Of a stretch of 64,000 nt of DNA, positions 24,328 through 32,791 are shown in pieces. The stretch comes from Halalkalicoccus tibetensis (GTDB taxonomy: Archaea; Halobacteriota; Halobacteria; Halobacteriales; Halalkalicoccaceae), in contig NZ_JBBMXV010000002.1 in the NCBI RefSeq assembly GCF_037996645.1, forward strand, positions 310,001 through 374,000. Direction: 5' to 3'. A program made the translations under genes and the position numbers. The notes beneath the pieces are model-generated. The model was given only the letters and a program-made list of their open reading frames with translations, did not search any database and was not told the DNA's origin. Within the stretch, counting starts at the first letter, position 1; the number at the start of each line of letters is the position of its first letter.

Positions 24328-25575
24328 TCAGTCGAGACTGACCAGCCGGTTGAGCGCGTAGACCGTTCGGAGCATGTCCGCCGAGCGTCCGGGTCCGAAG
24401 ACCAGCTCGTCGGCCCCCCGAACGTGTTCGAGGACGTCCTCGGAGGCGTGCTCGGGCGCGGCGCCGATCCCGCTTCCCTCCTCGGCGACCCACTCCATCA
24501 CCCGCAGGTCGCTCTTCGAGTCACCCATCACGAGCGCGAAGGGGTCCTCGACCGCCAGCACGTCGAGGGCTGCCTCGACGCCGACCACCTTGTTGAGCTC
24601 GAGCGAGCCGATCTCGGCGGCGTCGCCCTCGTAGTAGGCGACGTCGATCCGGTCGAAGTAGTCGGCGAGGGCCTCGGGCACCTCCTCGGGGTCGACCTCG
24701 GGCGGCGAGCCCCGCTCCTCGAGCACGTCACGGATCTCGGGGTCGCTGTCGGCGTAGAACGCGCGGGCGAACCCGCCGGCCGCGTCTGGATCGACGTCGG
24801 CATCGGCGACCTCGGCGACGGCCTCGCCCAGCAGGCCGAGCTCGTAGACCAGCGCGTCGTCGATGATCTCGATCGCCTCCTCGGAGCCGATCTCGAAGTT
24901 GGGCTTCATCGTGACGTTGAACTCGTTGCCCTGGAGGTGACAGCCCCGCCTGAGCTCCTCGGGGGCCTCCCGGAGCACCCGCGAGCGGACGTCGTCGAAC
25001 ACCGAGACGATGCCCTCGTCGAGATCCTCGTAGAGCAGGTGTTTGGTGTCGGCGCCGTGGCCCGGCGTGAACACGCCCGTTCCGGCCTCGTAGACGATCG
25101 AGAGCTCCCCCGAGTGGACGATCTCGCTGCCCAGCCCCTGGATCATGAAGCCCTTGACGTTCTCCAGCGTCTGGCCCGTACAGATCACGATCGGAACGCC
25201 GTCCTCGTGGAACTCGGTCAGTAGGGAGAGCGTCTCCCTGGGAATCTCGTTGTCGGTGTCCCCCGCCGATCTGAGGGTTTCGTCGACGTCGAGCACGAAG
25301 ACGTTCACCCCGCGGCCGTGCTTCGAGTGCAGGTCGAGCGCGGTGAAGGCCTGCTCGCGGGTGGCGTGGGCCGCGACCTCGGCGTAGGCCCCGTCCGGGA
25401 AGCCCGCGCGGATCTCGGATTTTCGCCGGTCGAGCTCGTCGCTCGCGCGCTCCCAGTGTTCGAGGGCGACCCGCGAGTCGACGGGCGGGAACAGGTCGAC
25501 GAGGTCCTGGTAGGCCTTCAGCGAGTCCGCCTCGTGATCCTCGTAGAGGCGATAGAGCAGGTCGTATCGTTCCAT
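24328..25575 (-). CDS. HAD-superfamily phosphatase with N-terminal helical extension
   Basis: 415 residues from the ATG at 25575. Residues 1-88 are a helical, acidic segment not typical of simple HADs. The HAD core then shows motif I with nucleophile Asp96 and Asp98 (VFVLDVDET), motif II Thr in VICTGQTLENVKG, motif III Lys in LNKVVGVEAALDVL and motif IV in LVMGDSKSDLRVM. The cap is large (about 150 residues), suggesting a Cof or sugar-phosphatase type. Divergence from glucose dehydrogenase hints at sugar phosphate turnover, but the substrate is unknown. Confidence 0.75.
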   Translation of the reverse strand: MERYDLLYRLYEDHEADSLKAYQDLVDLFPPVDSRVALEHWERASDELDRRKSEIRAGFPDGAYAEVAAHATREQAFTALDLHSKHGRGVNVFVLDVDETLRSAGDTDNEIPRETLSLLTEFHEDGVPIVICTGQTLENVKGFMIQGLGSEIVHSGELSIVYEAGTGVFTPGHGADTKHLLYEDLDEGIVSVFDDVRSRVLREAPEELRRGCHLQGNEFNVTMKPNFEIGSEEAIEIIDDALVYELGLLGEAVAEVADADVDPDAAGGFARAFYADSDPEIRDVLEERGSPPEVDPEEVPEALADYFDRIDVAYYEGDAAEIGSLELNKVVGVEAALDVLAVEDPFALVMGDSKSDLRVMEWVAEEGSGIGAAPEHASEDVLEHVRGADELVFGPGRSADMLRTVYALNRLVSLD

Positions 25576-25656
25576 ACCCGCCGCTGCTCGCCCGAACGCC
25601 AAAAGAATGGGTATCGCCCTTCCCGCGCGCTTCGCCGGGTGTATCGCCGCCGCTCG

Positions 25657-25664
25657 AATATTTA
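25657..25664 (+). promoter_or_regulatory. TATA box of glucose dehydrogenase
   Basis: AATATTTA centred 51 nt before the gdh ATG, implying a leader of about 25 nt. Its 3' end overlaps the TrmB-type operator. Confidence 0.55.
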
Positions 25665-25678
25665 CTCGTAGTGGAGTA
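25663..25678. promoter_or_regulatory. TrmB-type operator, perfect TACT-N7-GAGTA
   Basis: TACT-CGTAGTG-GAGTA, inside a longer inverted repeat TTACTC-N6-GAGTAA (25662-25679). It overlaps the end of the gdh TATA box and the start-site side. The consensus TACT-N7/8-GAGTA is the motif I recall for the haloarchaeal regulator TrmB. Binding here should block TFB/TBP loading and so repress gdh. Confidence 0.6.
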
Positions 25679-25711
25679 ACTGTTTTTGCCCGTCGGACCC
25701 TCGTCGGGAGC

Positions 25712-26788
25712 ATGGACGCACTGGCGGTTCGGAAGGGCGAGCACGAGCCCAGCGTGATCGATATACCGGAGCCCGTGCCCGGTGAGGGCGAGGCGCTCGT
25801 CAGGACGCTGCGGGTGGGGGTCGACGGAACGGACCGGGAGGTGCTCGAGGGGGGTCACGGGGAGTTCCCCGCGGACGAGGAGTACCTGGTGCTGGGCCAC
25901 GAAGCCGTCGGGGTCGTCGAGGATCCCAATGGAACGGAGTACGAGGCGGGCGACGTCGTGGTGCCGACCGTTCGGCGGCCGCCCAACGGCGAGAACGAGT
26001 ACTTCGAGCGCGGCGAGCCCGACATGGCCCCCGAGGGCGAGTACCACGAGCGCGGCATCGTCGGCGCCCACGGGTTCATGGCCGAGTACTTCACGAGCCC
26101 CGCGGAGTACCTCGTGCGGATCCCCGACGAGCAGGCGCCGCTTGGCTTCCTGATCGAGCCCATCAGCATCACCGAGAAGGCGCTCGACCACGCCTACGCC
26201 TCGCGGTCGGCCTTCGAGTGGAACCCCGAGAGCGCCGCCGTGCTCGGCAACGGGAGTCTGGGGCTGCTGACGCTCGCAACCTTCGTCCACACCCACCCCT
26301 TCGAGCGGACCTACTGCGTGGGCCGGCGCGATCGGCCGGATCCGACCATCGAGATCATCGAGGGGCTGGGCGCGACCTACGTCGACTCGCGGGAGACGCC
26401 CGTCGACGAGCTCTCGAGGGAACACGAGGGGATGGACCTGGTCTACGAGGCGACGGGCTACGCGAAACACGCCTTCCAGACGATCGACGCGCTCGCGCCA
26501 AACGGCGTCGGGGCGCTGCTGGGCGTGCCCGGCCCCTGGGAGTTCGAGATCGATGGCGGAACGCTTCACGAGGAGCTGGTGTTGCACAACAAGGCGCTGG
26601 TGGGAAGCGTCAACTCCCACGTCGGCCACTTCGAGGGCGCGAGCGATACCCTCGGGAGCCTTCCGGAGGAGTTCCTCGACTCGCTGGTGACCGGCGTCCA
26701 CGGGCTCGACGACTGGGAGGCGGCGTTCGCGGATGACGATACGACTATAAAAACGGCGGTCGAATTTGCCGCGTATGAAGAACGTTGA
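25712..26788 (+). CDS. gdh: glucose 1-dehydrogenase
   Basis: 358-residue medium-chain zinc dehydrogenase oxidising glucose to gluconolactone with NAD(P), first step of the semi-phosphorylative Entner-Doudoroff pathway. Zinc-site residues match the haloarchaeal enzyme: Asp38 (GVDGTD) in place of the usual Cys, His63-Glu64 (LGHEAVG), and Glu149 (LIEPISITEK). The nucleotide-binding segment is VLGNGSLGLLTLA. The family is well known from Haloferax mediterranei. The start is the ATG at 25712. The gene ends 14 nt inside gfcR. Confidence 0.9.
   Translation: MDALAVRKGEHEPSVIDIPEPVPGEGEALVRTLRVGVDGTDREVLEGGHGEFPADEEYLVLGHEAVGVVEDPNGTEYEAGDVVVPTVRRPPNGENEYFERGEPDMAPEGEYHERGIVGAHGFMAEYFTSPAEYLVRIPDEQAPLGFLIEPISITEKALDHAYASRSAFEWNPESAAVLGNGSLGLLTLATFVHTHPFERTYCVGRRDRPDPTIEIIEGLGATYVDSRETPVDELSREHEGMDLVYEATGYAKHAFQTIDALAPNGVGALLGVPGPWEFEIDGGTLHEELVLHNKALVGSVNSHVGHFEGASDTLGSLPEEFLDSLVTGVHGLDDWEAAFADDDTTIKTAVEFAAYEER
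26746..26752 (+). promoter_or_regulatory. internal TATA box of gfcR within the end of gdh
   Basis: TATAAAA centred 26 nt before the gfcR ATG, the standard leaderless spacing. It lies inside the gdh coding sequence, where the encoded residues are TTIKTAV. It gives gfcR its own transcript in addition to read-through from gdh. Confidence 0.6.
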
Positions 26789-27410
26789 CGACCTGATCGA
26801 GAGCGCGGCCGAGCTGGCCGAGCGGGGGCTCTCGAAGGGCGAGATCGCGGACGAGCTGAACGTCTCCCGGGAGACGGCGAGCTGGCTGGTCGAGCGAAGC
26901 GGCGGGGCCGAGCCGCCCGCCGAACCCGAGATGCGCAGCGAGCCGACGGACTTCCACGTCGACTGGAGCGCGATCGGGCGCGACAGCGCGCGCCTCTCGT
27001 ACGTCTCGCAGGCGATGGCCGATCTCTTGGGAAAGCAGGGCGAGGAGATCGACCTGACGGTGGGGATCGAGAAGGCGGGCGCGCCGCTGGCGACGATGGT
27101 CGGCCGGGAGCTCGACACCGACCTCTGTACGTACGCCCCGCGCAAACACCAGTGGGAGGAGGGCGACATGGACGAGCTCGGCGGGAGCTTCTCGCGGAAC
27201 TTCGCGGCGATCCGCGACCGCGAGTGCTACGTGATCGACGACACGATCACGAGCGGCACCACGATGCGCGAGACGATCGAGGCGATCCGCGAGCAGGGCG
27301 GCGAGCCCGTCGCCTGCGTCGTGCTGGTCGACAAGCAGGGCGTCGAGGAGATCGACGGCGTCCCCGTCTACTCGCTGGTGCAGGTCCTCCCCGTCGGGGG
27401 CGAGGAGTAG
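26775..27410 (+). CDS. gfcR: GfcR-type transcriptional regulator (PyrE-like PRTase with HTH)
   Basis: 211 residues from the ATG at 26775. The N-terminal HTH (about 5-45; GLSKGEIADELNVSRETASW) is followed by an orotate-phosphoribosyltransferase-like domain with the PRPP loop CYVIDDTITSGTTMRE (about 152-167). GfcR, formerly annotated PyrE2, activates glycolytic genes in Haloferax volcanii. There too it is adjacent to glucose dehydrogenase, so the synteny supports the name. The 14-nt overlap with gdh plus the internal TATA box suggest dual control. Confidence 0.85.
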   Translation: MKNVDDLIESAAELAERGLSKGEIADELNVSRETASWLVERSGGAEPPAEPEMRSEPTDFHVDWSAIGRDSARLSYVSQAMADLLGKQGEEIDLTVGIEKAGAPLATMVGRELDTDLCTYAPRKHQWEEGDMDELGGSFSRNFAAIRDRECYVIDDTITSGTTMRETIEAIREQGGEPVACVVLVDKQGVEEIDGVPVYSLVQVLPVGGEE

Positions 27411-27452
27411 CCACACCGACGGAGGCTTCACGCCCGGGAGGCTAGACCGCCC

Positions 27453-28574
27453 GTGACGCGACGGGGGCTGCGGTACTACCCGATCGAGGTCGCGAGGCGG
27501 CTGCGCCACTACGCCGAGAAGCGGCTTTACGGGTACGCCGATCGGGGCACGCTCGCGGAGGCCGCGGCGTCGATCCTGGCCGAGCGGGCGGCGAACGGCT
27601 TCAGGGCCGGGGGCCACTTCCAGGGGGTGTGGCCCCGCGACCTCTGTTTCGCCGCCCCGGGGCTGGTCGCGAGCGGGCTCGGCGACGAGCTCCGGGTGAC
27701 GACCGAGGGGCTCGTGGAGCGCGTCGCCGAGTCGGGGACGTTCTACACCGACTTCCACGACGGGTTCGAGGCCGCGACGCCCGCCGAGGGCGTCGATACG
27801 TTCCCGGCGCTGGTCGTCCTCCTCGACGAGACCGGCGGGATCGACCCCCACGGCGACGCGGTCGCCGCCCTCGCAGAGTTCCATCGTCGGAAGTTCTTCG
27901 ACCCCGGTTCGGGGATCGTCGACGGCGCCGGCAGCGCCTGGTGGGACTCGGCGGCCGACCCACGGGAGGCGTACAACACCGCGATGCTCCTGACGGCGCT
28001 CGAGCGCCTGGCGGAGCGCGGGGTCGAGACGGCCTACGCGGGGTGGGGGTCGGCGATCCGGGAGGGGTTGTCGGGGCTGTGGAACGGGCGGTTCTTCGAC
28101 GAGGCCCGCGGCTCGTCGGTCCTCGCCTGCGACGCGAACGTCGTCCCGCTGTACTTCGGCCTCGTCGGGGACCGGCGGGCCGAGCGGATCGTCGGGGCGC
28201 TCGACGACCTCCGGACGGAACACGGCCTACGGATGCGCGAGCGGCCCTTCTCCTACGGCGAGGTCCACCCCTACTTCCTGTTGCACCGCGACTACCACGA
28301 CGGGGTCTGGCCGTGGAACAGCTTCATGTACGCGAACGGGCTGGTCCGCTACGGGTTCGACGGGCGCGCCGAACGGGAGGTCGAGCGCGTCGAGCGCCGT
28401 CTGCGTCCGTACGGGACCTTCCTCGAGGCGCTGGCCCCGGACGGGACGGCCTACGAGAGGCGCGGCTACGCCAGCGCGGAGGACTTCACCGTCGCCGCGG
28501 CGCTGTGGACCGAGTACCGGGTCCGGACCGGCCGCCCGCCCGACTCGATCGCCGCGGACGGGGCCCCCAGCTGA
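27453..28574 (+). CDS. six-hairpin glycosidase (glucoamylase-like)
   Basis: 373 residues from a GTG at 27453; no ATG is better placed. The (alpha/alpha)6 pattern and aromatic motifs recall GH15 glucoamylases and amylo-alpha-1,6-glucosidases: FQGVWPRDLCFAAPGLVASG (about 57-76), DSAADPREAYNTAMLL and YHDGVWPWNSFMYANG (about 285-300, with a potential catalytic acid region). No signal peptide is seen, so it acts in the cytoplasm on stored or imported oligosaccharides. It is 42 nt after gfcR, which supports a carbohydrate role. Exact family not certain. Confidence 0.7.
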   Translation: MTRRGLRYYPIEVARRLRHYAEKRLYGYADRGTLAEAAASILAERAANGFRAGGHFQGVWPRDLCFAAPGLVASGLGDELRVTTEGLVERVAESGTFYTDFHDGFEAATPAEGVDTFPALVVLLDETGGIDPHGDAVAALAEFHRRKFFDPGSGIVDGAGSAWWDSAADPREAYNTAMLLTALERLAERGVETAYAGWGSAIREGLSGLWNGRFFDEARGSSVLACDANVVPLYFGLVGDRRAERIVGALDDLRTEHGLRMRERPFSYGEVHPYFLLHRDYHDGVWPWNSFMYANGLVRYGFDGRAEREVERVERRLRPYGTFLEALAPDGTAYERRGYASAEDFTVAAALWTEYRVRTGRPPDSIAADGAPS

Positions 28575-29993
28575 TTAGCCCTCGGTCCACTCGACGGGGT
28601 ACTCCCGGGGCGGGTCCTCGACGAACGCCTCGAACGCCCCGAGATCGACCGGCGCGGGCATCGGATGGCGGTCGGGGATCGCCTCCGGCAGCGCCGCGTG
28701 ATACCGGTAGTACGTCCCGAAGTCGGCGGGGTATTTCGAGGGGTCGACGCCGAGGAACTGTCCCTGTCGCTCGGCGCGGGCCAGGAGCGAGCGCCACCGC
28801 TCGACCGGCGCCTGGCCGGCGGCACGGACCCCGTTCGAGACCGGCGTCAGGTCGATGGCCTCGTAGGGATCGGCCGCGTCGAGGTAGCCCTCCAGCGAGT
28901 CGGCGTCGGGGCCCGCGTTGAACGTCATCCAGTAGGGGACCGAGCCGGTCCTGAGCGCCCACCACGGCTGGAGGAGCGCGAACGACCCGACGAGCAGCCG
29001 GTCGCCGCCGATCCCGCGGCGTCGGTACTGATCGCGGTAGAAGTCCGCGACGAGCCCGCTCAGCTCGTTGGAGCCCTTGAAGGAGAGCCGGCGGACGTCG
29101 TAGCCCCGCTCGTCGGCCACGCGCTCGACGTCCGTGCCGAGCGCCGGTTCGAAGCCCCACTCGGCCTCGGTGCTCTGTTCGTCGGCCGCGGGCGCGTCCC
29201 ACATCCGGCGGCCGTCGCCGTGGCGTTCGAGGAACGCCCGGACGCGCTCGCTGCCCTCGCGGTACTCCTCGGGCGGGAGCCCGCCGGGCGCGCCGAACTG
29301 GAAGACGTGGCGGTCGTCGACCCGGGTGGTCGGCCACTCGAGCTCGCAGTCGACGAGGATCACGGTCCCGCCGGGCTCGAGGACGGCGTCCAGGAACTCC
29401 TCGTACGCGGGGCCGAGCCGACGGGACTTCACGCGGAAGTAGGCCGCTCGCGCGAGGGTGAGCTGGTCCTGGTTGGGATCGAACGCCTGGTGGAGCTCGA
29501 CGTCGGGGTTGGCCTCGAGCAGCGCCCGGGCGTGTTCGCGCCCCCACTCGAGGTCCTCCTTCGGCTCGTTGGGGTCGACGTCCCGCCGGACGGGCAGCAG
29601 GAACGTCTGGGGGAGCCATGGGATCCCGAGCAGGGCGGCCAGGTGCACGGCTGCGCCGTTGGCCGATCCGACCATCACCGCGGGATAGCCCCGTTCGGGG
29701 TAGCGGTCGGCCGCCCATCGCCGGAGGGCGCCGACGTCGACGTCGCCGAGGGCGTCGGGGTCGATCGCCTCCGCGGCGGTCCCACGTCGATAGAGGACCT
29801 GCCGGGCGCCCTCGGGGAGGTAGTTGCCGTAGGGCAGGATCGAGGCCGCCCGCTGGGGCGCGAGCCCGAGGGCGGGGATGTCCTCGCCGTAGTGATACCG
29901 CGACAGCGCGCGAAGCAACGTCGTCCCGGAGTCGATGCCCGCGAGCGGCCCCGGCAGCGACCGGTGTTCCTCGAGCCATCGGAGGGCGCTCAT
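28575..29993 (-). CDS. unrecognised 472-residue protein
   Basis: Start chosen at the ATG at 29993 (MSALRWLEEHRSLPGPLAGID); 41 open codons upstream are Arg/Ala-rich without similarity. A GSANGAAVHLAALLGIPWLP segment (about 108-127) recalls a nucleophile elbow or nucleotide-binding turn, and GGTVILVDCELEWPTTR (about 208-224) looks like a Rossmann strand-turn. Nothing is diagnostic. The GSNELSGLVADFYRDQYRRR and YYRYHAALPEAIPDRHPMP segments suggest one large soluble domain. It ends flush with the convergent glycosidase. Function unknown. Confidence 0.65.
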   Translation of the reverse strand: MSALRWLEEHRSLPGPLAGIDSGTTLLRALSRYHYGEDIPALGLAPQRAASILPYGNYLPEGARQVLYRRGTAAEAIDPDALGDVDVGALRRWAADRYPERGYPAVMVGSANGAAVHLAALLGIPWLPQTFLLPVRRDVDPNEPKEDLEWGREHARALLEANPDVELHQAFDPNQDQLTLARAAYFRVKSRRLGPAYEEFLDAVLEPGGTVILVDCELEWPTTRVDDRHVFQFGAPGGLPPEEYREGSERVRAFLERHGDGRRMWDAPAADEQSTEAEWGFEPALGTDVERVADERGYDVRRLSFKGSNELSGLVADFYRDQYRRRGIGGDRLLVGSFALLQPWWALRTGSVPYWMTFNAGPDADSLEGYLDAADPYEAIDLTPVSNGVRAAGQAPVERWRSLLARAERQGQFLGVDPSKYPADFGTYYRYHAALPEAIPDRHPMPAPVDLGAFEAFVEDPPREYPVEWTEG

Positions 29994-30148
29994 GGCGGGA
30001 TCGGCCTCCGGCTCCGCTGCTCGTCCGACGCCGCGCGAGGGGGACTGGCGTCCATGGCAGGAGGTGGCGGGGCCACCGCCAAAAACCCACCGCGGGGCGG
30101 CCCGAGCGCAACACAACGGCTTTCCCCCTCGAACGACTACGGCAGGGT

Positions 30149-30493
30149 ATGACGTTTCAACCGAACAGCGGGCTCTCCCAGGAGGAGGTCACCGAGCGCG
30201 TCGACAGCGCGATCGAGGAGAACGAGGTGGTGCTGTTCATGAAGGGCAACCGGCTGATGCCCCAGTGTGGGTTCTCACAGCGCGCGGTCGACCTGATTAC
30301 CCAGTACCGCGACGACGTCGAGTGCGTCGACACCCTCGAGTCGCTCGACGAGTACCGCGTCGCGCTCTCGGAGCACAGCGGCTGGGAGACGACGCCCCAG
30401 ACCTACGTCGACGGCGAGTTCATCGGCGGCAGCGACGTCCTCGCGGAGATGGACGAGCGCGGCGAGCTCGAGCCGGCGCTGGCGACGGAGTAG
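30149..30493 (+). CDS. monothiol CGFS glutaredoxin
   Basis: 114 residues. The active site is MPQCGFSQRAVDL (about 45-57) with the single Cys of CGFS-type (Grx4/GrxD) glutaredoxins. The GSH-cofactor residues W-E-T-T-P-Q-T and GGSDVLAEM are conserved. CGFS proteins carry and transfer [2Fe-2S] clusters. Haloarchaea use gamma-glutamylcysteine rather than glutathione, so the ligand probably differs. It is 136 nt upstream of the acidic protein that precedes the CysD-like genes. A poly-T tract (about 30530-30534) after it could be its terminator or the next promoter. Confidence 0.88.
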   Translation: MTFQPNSGLSQEEVTERVDSAIEENEVVLFMKGNRLMPQCGFSQRAVDLITQYRDDVECVDTLESLDEYRVALSEHSGWETTPQTYVDGEFIGGSDVLAEMDERGELEPALATE

Positions 30494-30629
30494 GTCCTCC
30501 GGCCGTCACGATCGATCGCAGGCAGTAGCTTTTTACAGGGAAAGCCCATATATGTCTGGAGCACCTACTATAGCCTGCACGGGCGCGATCGCGAGCCGCA
30601 AACCACCCCACGAGACCCATCCATCAACA

Positions 30630-31199
30630 ATGTCAGGGCGCGTATATCAACTTCATTCGACGCTGGAACTGCCCCTCGAGGACGTCACCGACTACTTCGA
30701 GTCGGACCCGGAGCTTCCGGAGCAGATCGAGGACATCGAGATCACGAGGCGCAACAACACGCTCATCATCAAATCCGCTGCCCGCGAGGGGACGGTGAGC
30801 AAGTACACGCCGACCGCCCAGCTGAAGGCGAGCGTCGCCGAGACCCGCGTGTACGAGGAGGAGCCCGAGAACGGCCCCGGCGCGCCGCCCGCCTGGGGCG
30901 AGGAGGAGGAGGAGATCCCCTCCGAGCTCGTCGAGTTCGCCGCCTTCAAGGGCGACCGCGAGACCGTTCTCCAGAACACCGCGCTCCAGTTCCCCATGTT
31001 CGAGGTGCTCTGTGACCTCGCTCAGGAGGCCGAGAAGGGCACGCTGACCGCCATCGCCGAGCGCGACGGCGAACTCGAGGCCACGAAGATCGTCGACGGC
31101 GAGAAACGCCCCGCGACCGTCGAGGTCGTCGAGGGCCCCGGCCCCGAGAGCAGCCCCAAGAACGGCGTCAACTGGCGCGACAACAAGTTCATCACCTGA
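30630..31199 (+). CDS. acidic haloarchaeal protein upstream of the CysD-like gene (DUF7110-like)
   Basis: 189 residues from the ATG at 30630 (MSGRVYQLHSTLELPLEDV). An in-frame ATG at 30552 would add 26 residues and sits near a TATA-like TTTTTAC, so the longer form is possible. I associate it from memory with DUF7110, not firmly. The N-terminal 80 residues look like a small alpha/beta domain (EDIEITRRNNTLIIKSA). A Glu-rich linker follows (about 90-105), then a helical part (VEFAAFKGDRETVLQNTALQ). It is 84 nt before the CysD-like gene on the same strand, so may be functionally linked. Confidence 0.65.
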   Translation: MSGRVYQLHSTLELPLEDVTDYFESDPELPEQIEDIEITRRNNTLIIKSAAREGTVSKYTPTAQLKASVAETRVYEEEPENGPGAPPAWGEEEEEIPSELVEFAAFKGDRETVLQNTALQFPMFEVLCDLAQEAEKGTLTAIAERDGELEATKIVDGEKRPATVEVVEGPGPESSPKNGVNWRDNKFIT

Positions 31200-31283
31200 T
31201 CCGCGTTCGATCGGGGGAGCTGTCACCACACCTCGTAACAGGCCGTAAGCGCTTAGTGCGTGGTAATTAAATCTCATTAGCGT

Positions 31284-32255
31284 ATGCCAGACGGCTTTCC
31301 CGACTACTTGGACGTCGACTACGAGGACGGCGAGGGACAGGACCCCGAGGAGTACCCGACGCTCGATACGAAGATCGAGAAGGCGATCGAGGTCACCCGA
31401 CGGGGGCTCGAGCAGTACGAGACCCCCGCGGTGATGTGGACCGGCGGGAAGGACTCGACGCTCACGCTGTACTTCATCAAGGAGGTCGCCGAGGAGTTCG
31501 ATCTCGAGGTACCCCCGGCGGTCTTCATCGACCACTACCAGCACTTCGACGAGATCCACGACTTCGTCGAGAAGTGGGCCGACGAGTGGGACCTCGAGGT
31601 CATCTACGCGCGCAACGACGACGTCGGCGCGTACGTCGACGAGCACGGTCTCGAGCCCGGCGACGACATCGAGATCGAGGAGCTCGACGAGCAGAACCGC
31701 CACCACGTCCGCGACCTGCTCGAGTACGAGGAGGACACCTTCCCGTTCCTGCTCGACACCTACGTCGGCAACCACCTGCTGAAGACGGTGGCGCTGAACA
31801 ACGCCCTCGAGAAGCACGACATCGACGGCGTCATCTCCGGTGTGCGCTGGGACGAACAGGAGGCCCGCGCCGACGAGACCTTCTTCAGCCCGCGCCACGA
31901 CCCCGAGATCTACCCGCCCCACGACCGCATCCAGCCCATCCTGCACTTCGACGAGCGCGCCGTCTGGGACGCGTTCTGGTACGTCGTCGTCCCCGAGACC
32001 GTCGAGGGCTACCCCGAGGAGGGCTACATCCCCGAGGGCTACGACGATCTCCCCGAGGGCATCTCCCAGGAGGACATCCCGATCTCGCCGAAATATTTCG
32101 AGGGCTTCCGGTCGCTCGGCAGCGAGATCAGCACCCAGAAGTCCACCGACGACCCGGCCTGGCTCCAGGACGTCGAGAACACCGTCGAGCGCGAGGGCCG
32201 CGCCCAGGACAAGGAGGACCTGATGGAGCGCCTTCGCGATCTGGGCTACATGTGA
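31284..32255 (+). CDS. CysD-like PP-loop protein, copy 1 (annotated elsewhere as PAPS-reductase family)
   Basis: 323 residues. The layout follows CysD, the ATP-pyrophosphatase subunit of bacterial ATP sulfurylase: PP-loop WTGGKDSTL (about 52-60), PPAVFIDHYQHFDEIHDFVE, LLKTVALNNALEK, the SGVRWDEQEARADETFFSPR signature (CysD has GARRDEEKSRAKE), PILHFDERAVWDAFW, GFRSLGSE, and a closing LRDLGYM. There is no cysteine anywhere, so it cannot be a PAPS reductase. No CysN GTPase is in the window. It should adenylate an unknown oxyanion or other substrate. It was duplicated with the gene at 32792. Confidence 0.78.
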   Translation: MPDGFPDYLDVDYEDGEGQDPEEYPTLDTKIEKAIEVTRRGLEQYETPAVMWTGGKDSTLTLYFIKEVAEEFDLEVPPAVFIDHYQHFDEIHDFVEKWADEWDLEVIYARNDDVGAYVDEHGLEPGDDIEIEELDEQNRHHVRDLLEYEEDTFPFLLDTYVGNHLLKTVALNNALEKHDIDGVISGVRWDEQEARADETFFSPRHDPEIYPPHDRIQPILHFDERAVWDAFWYVVVPETVEGYPEEGYIPEGYDDLPEGISQEDIPISPKYFEGFRSLGSEISTQKSTDDPAWLQDVENTVEREGRAQDKEDLMERLRDLGYM

Positions 32256-32409
32256 GCCGTCGATAGTTTTCCCTTCGCGATCCGTCGCTTTTTCCGACTG
32301 ACCGAACGGCGTATTCACTCCCCGTCGTGGTCCCGTCCGTTCGGGACCCGTGTCACGGTGAAGCGTGGCTTAGTGACGTCCTACACCCGTGAGACCGGCT
32401 TTCAGAGAA

Positions 32410-32417
32410 TATATTTA
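32410..32417 (+). promoter_or_regulatory. TATA box of the small membrane protein gene
   Basis: TATATTTA centred about 28 nt before the ATG at 32442, typical leaderless spacing. Confidence 0.55.
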
Positions 32418-32441
32418 CGGGGCCGGACCCTACCCGGTAGT

Positions 32442-32672
32442 ATGAACGAATCCACCCGTTCGCGGACCGTAGCGAACCGTTTCAAGGACCCCGAAGTGAC
32501 GATCGCGGCCGGCCTCCTCGCGATCGGCGCGGCGATCTACGCCGTCGAGACGGTCGCCCCGTCGCTCCTGCTCGACGGCGGCGACCCGGCCACCCTGGCC
32601 GCGGTCTTCGGCGTCATCGGCCTGCTCTACCTCGCGGTCCTGCTGGTCTCGACGACGGTCGACCGGGCCTGA
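32442..32672 (+). CDS. small two-helix membrane protein
   Basis: 76 residues from the ATG at 32442, which has its own TATA box. A basic N-terminus (TRSRTVANRFKD) leads into two hydrophobic helices (about 20-38 and 50-70) joined by a LLDGGDPATLA loop. No family recognised. It sits between the two CysD-like genes but has a separate promoter. A 7-bp, 4-nt-loop hairpin (CCCGAGG/CCTCGGG) at 32696-32713 follows and may terminate its transcript. Confidence 0.6.
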   Translation: MNESTRSRTVANRFKDPEVTIAAGLLAIGAAIYAVETVAPSLLLDGGDPATLAAVFGVIGLLYLAVLLVSTTVDRA

Positions 32673-32791
32673 GAAACGAACGACGACCACCGCGTCCCGA
32701 GGCCGACCTCGGGTCGCGGGCCGAGCGGATCTTTTCGATTGAACGGCACGACGGCACCAACATAGATGGCGGTCCGGTACGTCGGTGCCGG

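Noticed and set aside
24164-24361. 65-codon GTG frame
   Set aside because: Runs into the convergent HAD gene, unusual composition, no family; listed only as an intergenic possibility.
24728-27169. 813-codon minus-strand frame over gdh and gfcR
   Set aside because: Opposite strand genes (gdh, gfcR) have full catalytic motifs; the minus frame is a GC-rich shadow.
30633-32318. 561-codon minus-strand frame over the acidic protein and first CysD-like gene
   Set aside because: Leu/Val/Asp-rich shadow; plus-strand CysD-like motifs are convincing.
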